DNA of 64,000 bases. Origin: Combretum micranthum (Eukaryota; Streptophyta; Magnoliopsida; Myrtales; Combretaceae). Positions within the stretch are counted from its first letter, which is position 1. Every line of letters starts with the position of its first letter. Of the stretch, positions 47,061 to 59,430 are shown piece after piece. The stretch lies in assembly GCA_024138025.1 (NCBI GenBank), contig JAMXBD010000822.1, forward strand, positions 310,001-374,000, given 5' to 3'. Below the pieces are notes generated by a model. It was given only the letters and a program-made list of their open reading frames with translations. It did not search any database and was not told the DNA's origin. A program made the translations under genes and the position numbers.

Positions 47061-47656
47061 ATTAGTGGCTGTGAAACTGAGTTTGGGCCTAAGTTTAACT
47101 CTATCAGGCCTCTAAATCTTAACAAATTCATGAAGCAAGAACACATGATTATTGACTTCCTTGAAGATTATTACCAAAATATTATGAATTATCCCATCCT
47201 AAGTTATGTTAAACCTGATTATTTGAAAGAGAGACTACTGGATTTAGCCCTTTACTGTCCTGAACCAATTGAAAATATCCTTCAAGATGTGGAGGATCAT
47301 AATATCCTTGGCATCGCACATTCTTAGAGCCTTAATTTCTTTGTATAGTTCCTGATTTGTGTGAGCACTGCAGGATGTTTAGGTAAGATCCTGAGTAGTG
47401 GGTTCAATATTGTTACATCGATAAGATGGCATGTCATGGTACCATAAGACTAAAACATATTGTCATGGACTAGTTAAGAAAAGAGCTCCAACCTCCCGAG
47501 AACTTTCTTTTCTCGAGCAATGGTTTGGTAATTTTATGTACCCTAATCGCTCCTAGATGTCAAAAGCTGAATGAAGTGGGCAAAGATTACATTAACAAGC
47601 TAGTTGTTTATGATTTATACCAAACACACAGTACATTTCAAAAGGTAGCTTGTCAG
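47061..47656 (+). pseudogene. Aromatic L-amino-acid / tyrosine decarboxylase, truncated pseudogene II
   Basis: Aligned with pseudogene I, the start codon is lost (ATT at 47061), then one frame runs to TAG 47324: RPLNLNKFMKQEHMIIDFLE, NYPILSYVKPDYLKERL, IENILQDVEDH. After the stop the same frame continues the family order with further stops: SLNFFV, then AGCLGKILSSGFNIV (about 47370-47415), a frameshift, IVMD followed by TAG where tryptophan is usual, PPENFLFSSNG (about 47490-47525), a gap where about ten residues are missing, ILCTLIAPR, and NKLVVYDLYQTH (about 47595). Matching ends near 47656, roughly residue 200 of 500, before the PLP lysine. Plant TYDC genes are often intronless, and no intron is seen. 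Confidence 0.88.
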
Positions 47657-48440
47657 TTATATATATTGTAGAGCGTCATTTCAGTAATTAGGATTTTAGC
47701 CCAATTTAATGCCACGGGCTAGTCTTTTAGGTTAGTGATAGCGCTTAGAAGACCAAGTCCTATAAGGGATGTCGTAGGAGACTTAGCTTGGTAGGCTTGG
47801 AATAGAGATCATCGGACTGGTTCATTCCGCTCTTAACCATATTCGGATTTCTCATGCGTGAAAAGTAGACTAAAAAAAAATCTTTCTGAGTTAATTTGGG
47901 CTTTATTTGATTAAAATAGGGATTATATGAACTAAAATAACCCTTTATCTTTTTTATATTGAAAATGGGCTATCTTTTTTATATTGAAAATGGGCTTCTT
48001 TTATGTAATAAAAACTATTAAGCCCATTTTCAGCCCAACCTACTACTATAAGAAAAAGAAGGCTTTAATATCAGCCATCACATCATTATAAAATGATCTA
48101 ATGGTCACCATCAACAATTGAACTCAACCATTCATCTAGAAGTCATCCGATGGCTACTATCAATCTTCAACATCTATAAATAAGAGGCTTCTCCTCTCAT
48201 ATAGGGGGACATTTTGCATATTGCTAAGATTAAGAACAATGCAAAAACTATATTGATACATCTCCAAGAAAGATCAAAGCACCTATTTTATGAAGAACGA
48301 GTCAAGAACGATCGAGTCTATTTAATTTGATCTTTTGTCATATTCGCGTACTCGAGAAACCGAGTTTGTCTGTTCCTCCTCTCACACCTCTCTCTACAAC
48401 ATCTGTACACGTATCATCAGTTCAAGACTTCTCTTGTGAG
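47657..48440. other. Unrecognised; possibly an LTR end
   Basis: Contains a 25-bp perfect tandem duplication (47947-47971, 47972-47996), a TCTATAAATAAGAGGC TATA-like site (about 48172) followed by a leader-like stretch, and ACACGTATCATCAG (about 48407), which resembles what follows an LTR. No partner LTR was found, so only a suggestion. Confidence 0.3.
47947..47996. repeat. 25-bp tandem duplication, two copies
   Basis: ATCTTTTTTATATTGAAAAT plus GGGCT occurs twice head to tail without a mismatch. Confidence 0.9.
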
Positions 48441-49608
48441 ATTTGTTATGGAATTATGGAGTAGATATCTTTATGGGCAACATTAATCATTAGTCTAAAT
48501 TACCTATTCACACAAAAGGAGAAAAATATAAGATAGAGACAATAACTTAAAGGTTAGTTGAAGAATATGATTGAAGAATAAAATTTCTCTCCTAACAAAC
48601 TAAATGTAATAACTAACGCTTTAAGCTGCAACAACCATGTTGACATCTTACTTTTGCTTATGGAGCAATGAAAGTTGACAGGGGAATTTGAGAAATTGAG
48701 TATTCAGTTTGGCATGATAGATGTTGAGATGACCAATTTGGTGATTGGGCTGAGTATAATAGAGAAGATTAAAGAGGGTAAGTAGAAAGATGAGGATATA
48801 CAAATAACCAAGTGCAAAGTGCCAAATGGGAAGTATATGAACTTTATGAAGGAATTGTCTTACATGAAAGAATTGCTTTACATGAAAGAATATTATGAGT
48901 AGCTAAAGACATGGATTACAAAAGGAAAGTATGGAAGAGGAAGAGGCACATTATCTAGGGTATATAGTTCCTCTTAGAGGTACTATAATATACCTAGTTT
49001 TGAAAAGACACTGTTGGTGGAATGGGATGAAGTGAGATATAGCCAATTTTGTGGTAAAATGTAAAATGTAAAATGGGAAATGTGCCAACAAGTGGAAACC
49101 AAGCTCCAAAGACCTGGAGGGCTTTAGGTTTTGAAGTTAGTAACCATGTATATTTAAAGATAAGTCCTGTGAAAATCATACACCAAGTTCAAGCAAAAAG
49201 AAAGTTGAGTTTTAGAGAAATTGAGGCATTTTAAGATAATGAGAAGAGTTAGAGACTTAGCTTATTAGCTGGCCTTACCACACTATCTGCTCGGTGTATA
49301 TAATATATTTCATGTGTTAGTGTTAAAGAAGCACATCTTATATCCCAATAGGGTTATAGAAGAGAAATTAGTAGTTAGTAGTTAGTACAACTAAAGGAGG
49401 ACAATGCTTATGAAAGACATCTGACTCTAATAATGGATCAAAAAGGTCGGTAGTTCAAATATGTGAATATTTTCTGGAAAAACCATGCTTAAGAAAGGGC
49501 CACCTAAGAAGTTGAGGATGAAGTGATATAAGAATACTCTCATCTATATTAGAACAATGATATGCTCTTATGTTTTTTTGTTGACAAAAATTTTCTTGAG
49601 AGGAGTTG
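48440..49608 (+). pseudogene. Highly decayed chromovirus relic (RNase H, integrase, C-terminal region)
   Basis: Gypsy pol fragments in order: ELWSRYLYGQH from RNase H (about 48453), FEKLSIQFGM (about 48690), the integrase zinc-binding region (HCWWNGMK, CQQVET, about 49008-49105), NHVYLKISPVK (about 49141), and YNIFHVLVLKKH (about 49300). The integrase core is missing, so there is a deletion as well as many stops. Ends in GAGAGGAGTTGGA then TGCAAACCC, which look like a polypurine tract and LTR start. It is most like the element at 15318-21916. Confidence 0.8.
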
Positions 49609-50302
49609 GATGCAAACCCTTGAAATTCCTTATCATTGACTCAGTGAGTTGACTTGATTAAAATTCAAATTTTAGGATCTAAACACGAAACAATATGTTC
49701 AAAACTTTAACCATTGAAACCATAACCTAGCTAAGAAGCTCCAAACCCTAGAAGAGCTTATGATAACATTAGAGATAAATTGAAAACCCTAACGAATAGT
49801 ATTCAAGCACTTAAAATCTTAAGATAACTAAAATGCAAATTTTCAATTCAAGAAGCAACTTCTAAACTTTAAATCCTAAATGATAACTCAAAAAATGTAA
49901 TAATGATTCAACTTTACAAAATAAATTAGAAATTATGTTATTACTTAAACAAATAACTAAGACCATAGGATATGTTTGGAATGCCTTGATTGCGTAAAGT
50001 AAAATGTATCGAGATCAAATCCTACAAAATAAAGAACCCATATTAATTAAATTTAGATCATGTAAACTCCATGTGAGACCCTACTAATTGAGATAATAAT
50101 ATTAAGAATTTGATAAAATATTTGATGGAGTAATCCTATAAAATTTGATATTTTAAGTAAGTCTTCATTAAATAAAAATAATCCTGAAATCGCATTTAGA
50201 ACTTTTACTATAAAATTTAGGATTATAGAAAATTTTCTCTAAAGAGAATCAAATATTAATAGGTGACAACAAACCCTAGAAGTAGCATTCGAGTGAAATT
50301 TG
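49609..50302 (+). repeat. Possible start of the relic's 3' LTR
   Basis: TGCAAACCCTTGAAATTCC at 49610 resembles TGTAAACCCTTAAATTAG at 21917 and sits at the same place after the chromodomain region. Similarity beyond the first tens of bases was not established. Confidence 0.4.
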
Positions 50303-50524
50303 GGGTCTGTTTGGATAGCTTTTTTGTCAGATACAGACACTCTTTTTCAAATTTTTTGTAATAAATTGTTTATCAAGAAATAGATACAGGTAAAAAAACA
50401 GTTGACAGTTCTCATAAAAAAGATCAAATATGAATAAAAAATAGATGTAAATAAGATATATTAACGCATATTATTTTCATACAGATAAAGATACAGATGA
50501 GAAATATATAATCCAAACAGACCC
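50303..50524. mobile_element. Small MITE, 222 bp, with perfect 14-bp inverted ends
   Basis: GGGTCTGTTTGGAT at the left and its exact reverse complement ATCCAAACAGACCC at the right. Interior AT-rich without coding. The target duplication is unclear, so the superfamily is left open. Confidence 0.85.
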
Positions 50525-52290
50525 TTTTTCTTTTAATAAGTAAAATTACAAGCAGTAATAACCGAAAACTAAAGTTTACCATGTTAAACATTAAATACCC
50601 TAAAATTAAATCATTGAAATTAGACATATAATATAATATTCTACTATCTTCAAAATATATCATAGGACATTTACAAATATTAAATTAGAATAAAAGTTAT
50701 ACCTAAATTGTCACTTAAAAGGAAATAAAAATAATAATAATTATCAAGTTAATATATTATTCAATCCAAATTATAAAACGCAAAGGATAATTACTGTGTC
50801 ACTTTCAACTTCTTTAAATGTACTGAATGGATTTAATGTAGACATGTAAATAATAAAGTGTCTGAAGAAGAAATCATTTCAAATCCTTAAGAGTTTTTTA
50901 AAAAATAATCAATTTCCATTGGAAGCTATGCAAACTTCACCTATTGATTTGCTCCCTTTTATAATATAATTCTTCTTTGGGAAGCAATTTACACCGCCCA
51001 CGAATGGTATATACAAGGAGCACAATTCCCACTTCAATCAAACTGAGACGTCTGAGGAATCAAATCAAGGATAACGCACATACATATTCTATTAGTTTAC
51101 TTTTCATAAATAGGCTATGGTTTGGAATTTGATGACAAACCTATTTCTTTTTCTACCACAACAATTGTGGATAGCCGTTGATCTCCGCAACCACCTCTAA
51201 AGCCATATCAAATGTATGTTGTAAAGATATATATATATATATATATAGCAAAGACAAAAATTATCTGCATCCATTCATTACCTGAACTTTTTATATGGTT
51301 AATAATGAGTTGATTACGAAAATATAACGTAACATGTTGAAATGGTATATACCTCAAATGAATTATTATAATTACTACTTCCAGAAACTATAGGATTTGC
51401 ATACTTTTCATAAAGTTTGGACAACTCGATTTTGGATACAATTGTGCTATACTTAAACTTATGGGTATTTTGCGGCTTTCAAATTCTTATTTTATTAATT
51501 GTGATCTAGCATGTATATTTTCAATGGAAAACCTTCTATTTCATTAACCAACCACAAACCCTGGCATGCATGTTTATGTAGCCAAAAAGTTATATTATAT
51601 ATATAATTTGAATTTTATGTGTTAATTTCTTTTTGCAACGTTATTATTGAGTTATATAACTATAAAAATGATAGAGAATGGTCTAGAAATCAATAACGGA
51701 ATGGATAAGAATCTCACATATTTTAATTACTAATTTACTCTACAAATGATCCTCCATTACTATTTAATTTATCTTATAAATTGAAAATGATAGGATTTCA
51801 AATAATAATCCTATATCATGGTTGGTTCCATTAGTAGTAAAGGAAAGCATTATAGTAATTTAATTATTATTCTTAGTATTTCATAAGCTTAATTTTTTTT
51901 TTCTTTTTTTCAATTGTGTCTCACGCGAGCCTCATGTCATCAAATTATTCTTTTACAAACTACTTTTAAATCTTTTTCATTTAATTACATTGAAAGTCCA
52001 CCATCTATCTGAATAAAAATATATCGTTTAAGATTATGAAATTAGATTCTATTTTTATCCTTTACTTGAAAACTTGAAGTCCCTTGTACCATAATAAACC
52101 TTCATCATGCCTCACATATTTCTCAATAAATAGATCCATAAGCAAATATACATGTATCTTATAGAGAAATATATTTAAAGCGGCTTATCTATTTCAACCA
52201 AACCATAAAAAGAATATTAATGTGGGTTAATATTTATTAGGTGGACTACTTGAGGGACATACATACCCTGTGGAATAGAAATATAATATC
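50525..52290. other. AT-rich spacer, nothing recognised
   Basis: No element ends or genes recognised. (AT)n at 51227-51247. The minus-strand frame at 50424-50663 overlaps the MITE and is low complexity. Confidence 0.5.
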
Positions 52291-53060
52291 GCTAGATCTT
52301 AAGTCAGTAGATTTTGTGTTTTCCTATCAGTAGACTTATGTCTACTAATTTTGGTTATTTTAATTGTATATGTTTTTGCTGTTGAATAATTTTGATTGAT
52401 TTTTTTATTGATTGTGTTGTACTTGTGATTAGTGACTTCATAGCATTATTTCAAAGGATCGACCTCATAGGATTTCACTTAGTATAATCTTATATACGGT
52501 CTAAGTGATATTAATGACACCTTTATTTACAAATGACTTGATATTACAATCCTTTAGTGATGTTGAAATATGTGCCTCATTTATTATCAGAGCATTCATG
52601 GCATGGCACGAAAGATAACCTATGAGTTATATTTTTAAAATCATGATTATGCTAGGCTGGTGTTTTGACATATAGATTTGCATCGATAAATTAATTTTTG
52701 GCGACTAATGTAATAAGCTAGGTGGGTTTGCATGTGCAAATCAATTTTAGGCTACTATTGTTGTCAGCTAGGCTAGATTTATAGTGTTCTACTCCTTAGA
52801 TACTCCTTGTAGCTTTAGGTTCCTCAATTTCTAATCTAGATGCTCGGGATGGTAACTAATTGGATGAGAACTAGGTTGGGTTCGGATACTAGTATCAGTG
52901 CATGTCACGTGCATTAGCATAATATGCTTTTACTACATTATTGTTTTGTTTATATGTTTTATTATGTTTATATGTATTTCTGTTGTGTTATTTTATCCAC
53001 TCACTTAGCTTAATAGTGAGTTGAGGGAATACTTGTTTATCCTTAGGAACACCAAAGTTT
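52291..53060. other. LTR-like stretch
   Basis: Contains TTATTATCAGAGCATTC (about 52579), which resembles a gypsy primer-binding site, two near-copies of GGTTTGCATGTGCAAATCAA / GATTTGCATCGATAAATTAA followed by TAGGCTA / TTGGCGA (about 52674-52765), and TTATTTTATCCACTCACTTA, a phrase common in plant gypsy LTRs. It ends at a run of about 19 T (53058-53077). No partner copy in the window. Confidence 0.3.
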
Positions 53061-56000
53061 TTTTTTTTTTTTTTTTGGGCAAACGGGTGGGGCTGCATGC
53101 ACCATCATGAAAGGGGAAATTTTGAGAGTGGAGCTTGCAGTGAGTATTAATAAGTATTTTGCAGTTCTATATTTTGAGAATGAAATGAATAAAAAAAAAT
53201 GGATGTCGTGTATGTATGGATATGGTTTTATGCAATTGATGCTCATTTAGAAATATAATCATTTACCTTTTACTAATGAATGATATCCATTTGTCTCTTT
53301 ATGCTTTGGTTTGGGACTCCCTAAGGTAAGCCTTGATACTCCAAATACTTCAATTGAAATTTAGAGAACCAAATTGAACTAAACTAACTCCCCATTTCTT
53401 AGCTTAATGGCTGTCCCATGGGAAATACTTCCTCATCAAACAACTTAACTTACAAGACAAAATGGATGAAGATCCATAAAATATGGGTACTAAATTCTAC
53501 TATCCCTACTCTAATCTAACTGCTTAGGACCTAGTATGTTATTCTCAAGTAAGTTAATTTTACATGTAGAATTAAACACTTAGACATCCTTAAATTTGGG
53601 TACTATTATACTTGCAAGATCTAATCCAATCTCAAAATTTCCTTCTTCCCTTCTTAGCCTACACGTTAGCCATGCATGGACTTGTCCTCATGGAAGTTAT
53701 TACTTGTTAATGGGACATTAGAAAACAGTTGAAGGAGCACGTTTTGAGGGTATTTGTGTACCAAAAAGACCCAACCTAATGGCTAGCCCCAGATGACTTG
53801 GATGATAAGTATGATTTTCTTTTCTTTTCTCAATGGCCGCTGAATATCTACTCTAAGCACTATTATCATATTTTAGTTTTATATTATTATTTAAGTAGTG
53901 TTTAGATATCTATTTCACTTCCCTCTTTCCCCTTCTCTTATTCCTTTTTCCAAGAAATCTTTCCCCTTATCCTGGATGTTTTTGTTTCACTCCAGCAAGG
54001 ACGTAAAAAGACCCTCCAATAGAAAGTAGGAGACCACCTCAAGTAATTATTCTCAACCTCCTTTACCAACCACTAATAAATTAAGATTTGAAGATCATTG
54101 AAATTATAATATGGATAAGAGAATAGGACAAATTTAAGTGAGATCATATTTGATTAATGAATTAATGATTATGGGAAATGTAGTGTAAACTTATACAATT
54201 TCCCCCCTTTCAATCGCTCTCGGCCAAGATCTCCTTTGTAGATGGGGGGTAGTTCCATTTGATACCTTACAACACAGAGTAATAATGCTAATCATATTGA
54301 GTATCAATGTGATGAAATTTGTGAACTTGGTATTATAATTAGTCTTAGTCAAGAATCCTTAATGTCATATAATTGATTTATGATCGATAAAATTTGATGA
54401 AGATTTGTAGATGAAAGTTGATTGAAGTATTGTGAGAAAAAGTAATGAAGAAATAGAAATGCCTTATATTTTCCTTTTGGACCGAGATATCTACTATGAA
54501 TAAGGAAACAATCTACTTAGCTTACAATTGACAACTTTAGATGGAAATTTGATAGAGGTGATGCATTCGCTAATAAGAGCGATTAGTTGGTATATTAGAA
54601 GCTCAATGAACTATGTAATAGGAACAAATTTTTTACATTATTGCATTTAAGAAAATAATAACATGATTCTTTGATTCTTGCTTTGTGGCCAAGGCCTATA
54701 TAAATTGAGGAGTGAAATACTTGTGGAAATTGATCAATTAAGAGCGCCTGTGGTGACAGATTTGATGATATGTTGGTTCATTGATAGGTTAAATTATTCT
54801 ATTCATCCAAGGGTTATTTGATATTGATTTGCAATTATTTTGTCAATAACCCTATATATTTGGCACTTAATGATTGTATTTGTTGATCTTAGGTGTAAAA
54901 ATCGTGAATTGTCAAAAGATAGTAAAAAGATCAACAAAATCATGTAAAATAAGGAGACTTTATCAAATTTGTGGCCATGCTTAAGGATAGTTCAAGAAAG
55001 ATTTTCTCATAGTTACAACCATGGATAGAAATGAGACGTAGTTTACATTGGGTTTTGTGCATATGACGTAGAATATGTCATTTTTGTGCTTTTTTGCTAT
55101 GTAAGCATTCTTTGTACTATAAATACTAACTTTACACAGTATTAGATAGTATAAAGATAGTACAAAATAGACAAAGATATAGATTTAGATAGTATTTCTA
55201 GAGAAGGTTTTGCAGATTTTGCTCTTTTGCTTTGGGTGACAAGGAGATTTTATACTTTGGTGTCAATTAGCTGGCCTATGGACTTTTGTTACTCTCCATG
55301 GTGCTTTCAAACAAATAAGTTTCATATTACGTCAATTTGAGCTTCCTTGATTTGTTCAATCACATGGTTTCATTTGGAATTTTGTTGCTCTTCGCAGTGC
55401 TTGGACCTATAACATCTTGTTTAAGCTATTGAATTTATGTTCTTAATCTCCTAGTGTGGATATTGGTAGGAATTGATTGAAACTTTAGCATGGGCTCATT
55501 AGTGCTCACCTTTGGCTAAGAGGCTTTGTTCGTTGAACTTCCTTGAGTCCAATTCACAAAGGATCATGGTTTTATTATCATTTTCTTATCATGATCTTCA
55601 AATATTTCTCTAAATTACTGAGTTGTTTAGCTAGATCCATAGAGAAGTAGTTGAATTAGCTTAGATCTTATGGATCCTTAGGTTAATTCATTAGCTCTAT
55701 TGTACTTTAATTAAATTAGTGTTGATTTTTTGAATTTAATAGCTTGGGCTGATTAGATCTTGAATTTGTATAGTATACAATATGGATTCATGTTTGATTT
55801 CGTTAAAATAGATTGATAAATCATTTTAATGAATAGATCTAGGCTATTGATGAGGATTGCTCACAACATCTAGAGATAGAGTGGTGAAATCATTCTATAA
55901 TTTGATTAATTAATCTATGAATTTTGGTCTTTAATGCAATTCTAAGTTGCTATCGATTAGGAAGAGATTCCAATTGATAAACTTAGAGTTACAAGTTGAT

Positions 56001-59000
56001 GATCTTTAGAGAGGCTTTAACATATCTTTGAGAATTTGATGTTCAAGAAATTGATACAAAACTTATTGAGATTCTCTTGAGTTACTTGAATAGACCTAAT
56101 GATGAAATATGATCTAAGCGTTTTGTGATTTGAATTAATCTTCGTTTGTGTGAATGTGCTGTGAGCTTTGTTAGCTTAGTTGTAGATGTAATTTAGTTAG
56201 ATAGTTAATTGAATTTCCCTTGTTTTCATATATTAGAAATAACAAAAAGTGGGTAGAAGTAATTACCAATTTCCTCAATGAGTGCGACCTATATTACTTT
56301 CTACTATTTCGATAGATGCGCTTGCTTGTATGAGACCGTAGTTAGAAAGAGATTCAAAAGAAAATATTTTTTAAAATTGATCTATAATAGTAAACACCAT
56401 TCATGATGTATTAATAGGCTATCGAGGGAAATCCGTAAGAATGATATGAGAAAAAATTCAATTACATAAGATCTATAATTGCAAGTTCTAAAAATCACGA
56501 ATATTAGTTATATATTAAAGCATGGATGGATTTAGAAGCAAATTATGGAGAAAGAACTTAGGAACATTTGGTTTAGGCTAGAGTATTCTATTAAACCTAG
56601 TTAATATTTCTCGTAATCTAGGTTTGGCTCATCTTATCTTTTGATAAGGTATTGATTGTCTATGTCTTTTTGTTTGTGGAATACGGTATCCACAACTATT
56701 TTTCATTATAATTAAATATATATGTATAGCATAGTGAGAGAATAATTTATTAGATTATTGTAAAGTTGACTTGTAGGATACTCTTCATATTGTGGTTGTA
56801 CATCTAATATGACGATTTTAGGGTAAACCTATTAGGCCCCTTTAGGGTAGTGACAAGTATACTATTTTAATTTTATGGTGGATGAAATCTCTTATCCACT
56901 ATAAGTTTTTCATATTTATTTAGGTAAATAACTAATTTAAATATTATTCTATATTTGCATTGAAGATAAGTACTATGTAATAGAATTTTTTTGATGGAAT
57001 GTGTTTTTATTTAAAGAATAAAAAATGGTTCAAACCACAACAAATCGAATTGAATCTTTTTTTTTTGTTTGAAAAAATTACTAACCAAATCATGTAATTA
57101 GGTTTGAATTTAAAAGCAAAATCGAATTATAGTATATGGTTTAGTTCAACTGGGAGAGTAAAGCAAATCAACCATATTATGCCCACCCTAGTTTTGGAAC
57201 TTTTCCTATACGGTTGCTCTCGAAGGACCTTGAAATTAGGTAAACGATTGAAAAATGAGATGAATGGCCTTAAAAGAAAAGTATACTCACCATAATTTGT
57301 TCTTGGAAATTAGAGAGAAAAGTGTGCTCTTATTATTTATTATGTGTATATCAATAAGTTTATGTTATATTTATTAATTAAGTTTTTTTAATTTTTTTTC
57401 TCTTTGTTATCTGAACATATTGGAAGGGATCCTTCTATATATATTTCTTCCGTATTTACTTCCTAACTACTTTTCCATGCCTAACATGTGGTTTAAGTAC
57501 TACATCTCTTGATGTTTGATAAATAGATGAGGAATTTCAATGGTCCCATATGGGATCATCTCGGTCGCAATATTAGTATTGAATTGCTTACAAAAATGAA
57601 TGTAAAAAAATATTAAGAATTTGATCATGGTAGTAATAGATTTAAATCACAATTTGAGAGATGAAACTAGTCCCATTAAAAAAATTATGGGACCACAGAA
57701 TTTTCTATAGTTGATGCCATATTATTCTTTTTTCTATTACTTATACCTTTCCCCCCTTGTGCATTACAAATTACATCATCATGTTGTTTTATTTTGTCTA
57801 CTTTATGATTTTTGTTCTTTTTCCCGTTCATTTATATATTTTAAAAAATTTACTTGTTAATTTTGGAAATTTTGATACTTATGTATTTTTTTATATATAT
57901 GTTTCATGAAGTTGCCACATATTATTGGAATATTCTTAATCTCTATCTCATATTTATAATAAACATAAAAAATCATGCAACAAAAAGTTTTGTATTTTCT
58001 TAAATGATCTATTTATACGCTTTAAAAAATTTTCAACCTATTTTTTTTTAAAGATTTTTCAATAGTTATGATAGCCATAAAACATTAAGTATATGAAATT
58101 TCATACTTTTACAAATATTTTTATTTTTCTATTCATCTCTATGTTTTATAAATTTCCACATAATTTTTGGATAACTTTTGAAGAGAGTTCGAACAATATT
58201 TACAATAAAAAGAAACTTAAAAAATAAAATAGAAAAAAAATCAGAACATGGTGTGATGGTTATTTAAAATTTTCAAATTTATAAAAAAAAAATCGAAGCT
58301 TTCTCTATCAAAGTATATAAATTAGATACGAAAAAAGGAAGAAAAAAGTATATATGGTGGAAGAAAACATATAAATCAAATATTTGATATCCTTAACACT
58401 ATATTTAAATAAATATGCAGAACAAAAACATTATATTCATATAGGAGTGAGAGACTACAAAGTAAATTGTGTATGAAAATTGAAATCTTATTAGTAGCTT
58501 ACCTTATGATACCTTAAAGTTATCCAAAAACGTAAATCTTATAGAGCCTATAACACACATGATACTCTGTGTAACCTGGTAAATTTCTCATATAAAATTT
58601 TAAAATTCTAACGTAAATTTTTATTGACCTAGAATTATTAATGTTTCTAAAGAGCTCAAAAGAGTCAATTTTATATAATTAGCATTGATAAACCTAGATG
58701 AAGGATAAATTTTTAAATTTCAACTCCACAGTTATATACACACACACACTTTTATATGAATGACACATCTAATGGATTAAGGTTGTTCAACTTTTTGCCA
58801 TAATATATTTATCTTTATTTTTCATTTTATTTTTGGTTGAAAGTAGAAATTGGAAGTAGAAGTACAATATACTCCCATTCACTAATATTATTCAATAATT
58901 TTTATAAGGTATCCTGAACACTATACTTTTATACCTTAGAAAAACATGGTTTCAAGGAAGGTGAAAGATATGAAGATATGACATTTGTATTCTATCTTAT

Positions 59001-59430
59001 AGGAGTAGGTTTTGGAAAATTGCACTTGAAACCTACCATGTAACTTTTAATTCTTATCCTGAACTTATATAGTTAAGTAGGATATTACAAGTTATAAAGT
59101 ACAACAACATTACCACTTGCCCTATTATCCTCTAACAACACATAATATATCAAGAATAAGTGAAAAGTAAATAAAACTAAATTGTTAATGGTAAGTAGTA
59201 AAGTAACAAAATTAGCTAAATAAGAAAAAAAAATGCAAAATAATAATGTCATTGTATATTATTTATATGACGAAATATTGAAAAACAAAGAAATATAAAA
59301 TGAGTCTTAAAGTGAATTGTGATTGGGGCCTTAAATACAAAGGAAGAGAATGTAAATAGAAGGAAAAGACTTAGAAGAAGATCAAAATGCAAAGAAAATG
59401 AGCAATAAGAAAGTAGTTGTGGGTATGTAA
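53061..59430. other. Long AT-rich region without recognised genes or element ends
   Basis: Six kilobases of AT-rich DNA. Open frames are short (for example 57104-57295) and match nothing I know. It includes a (CA)n run near 58738-58748. It may be decayed transposon sequence or ordinary intergenic DNA. Confidence 0.45.

Larger units (their letters stand above)
42918..47690. repeat. Large tandem duplication, unit II (about 4.8 kb)
   Basis: Starts AAAAACGATTTTATGTGCTG, the same sequence as the start of unit I, and ends in the second decarboxylase pseudogene. It is more diverged from unit I than the two 1.89 kb copies are from each other, so this duplication is older. Confidence 0.83.

Noticed and set aside
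52579..52595. TATTATCAGAGCATTC as proof of a 5' LTR ending here
   Set aside because: The primer-binding-like word stands alone; no matching LTR pair or gag follows, so it is kept only as an LTR-like hint.
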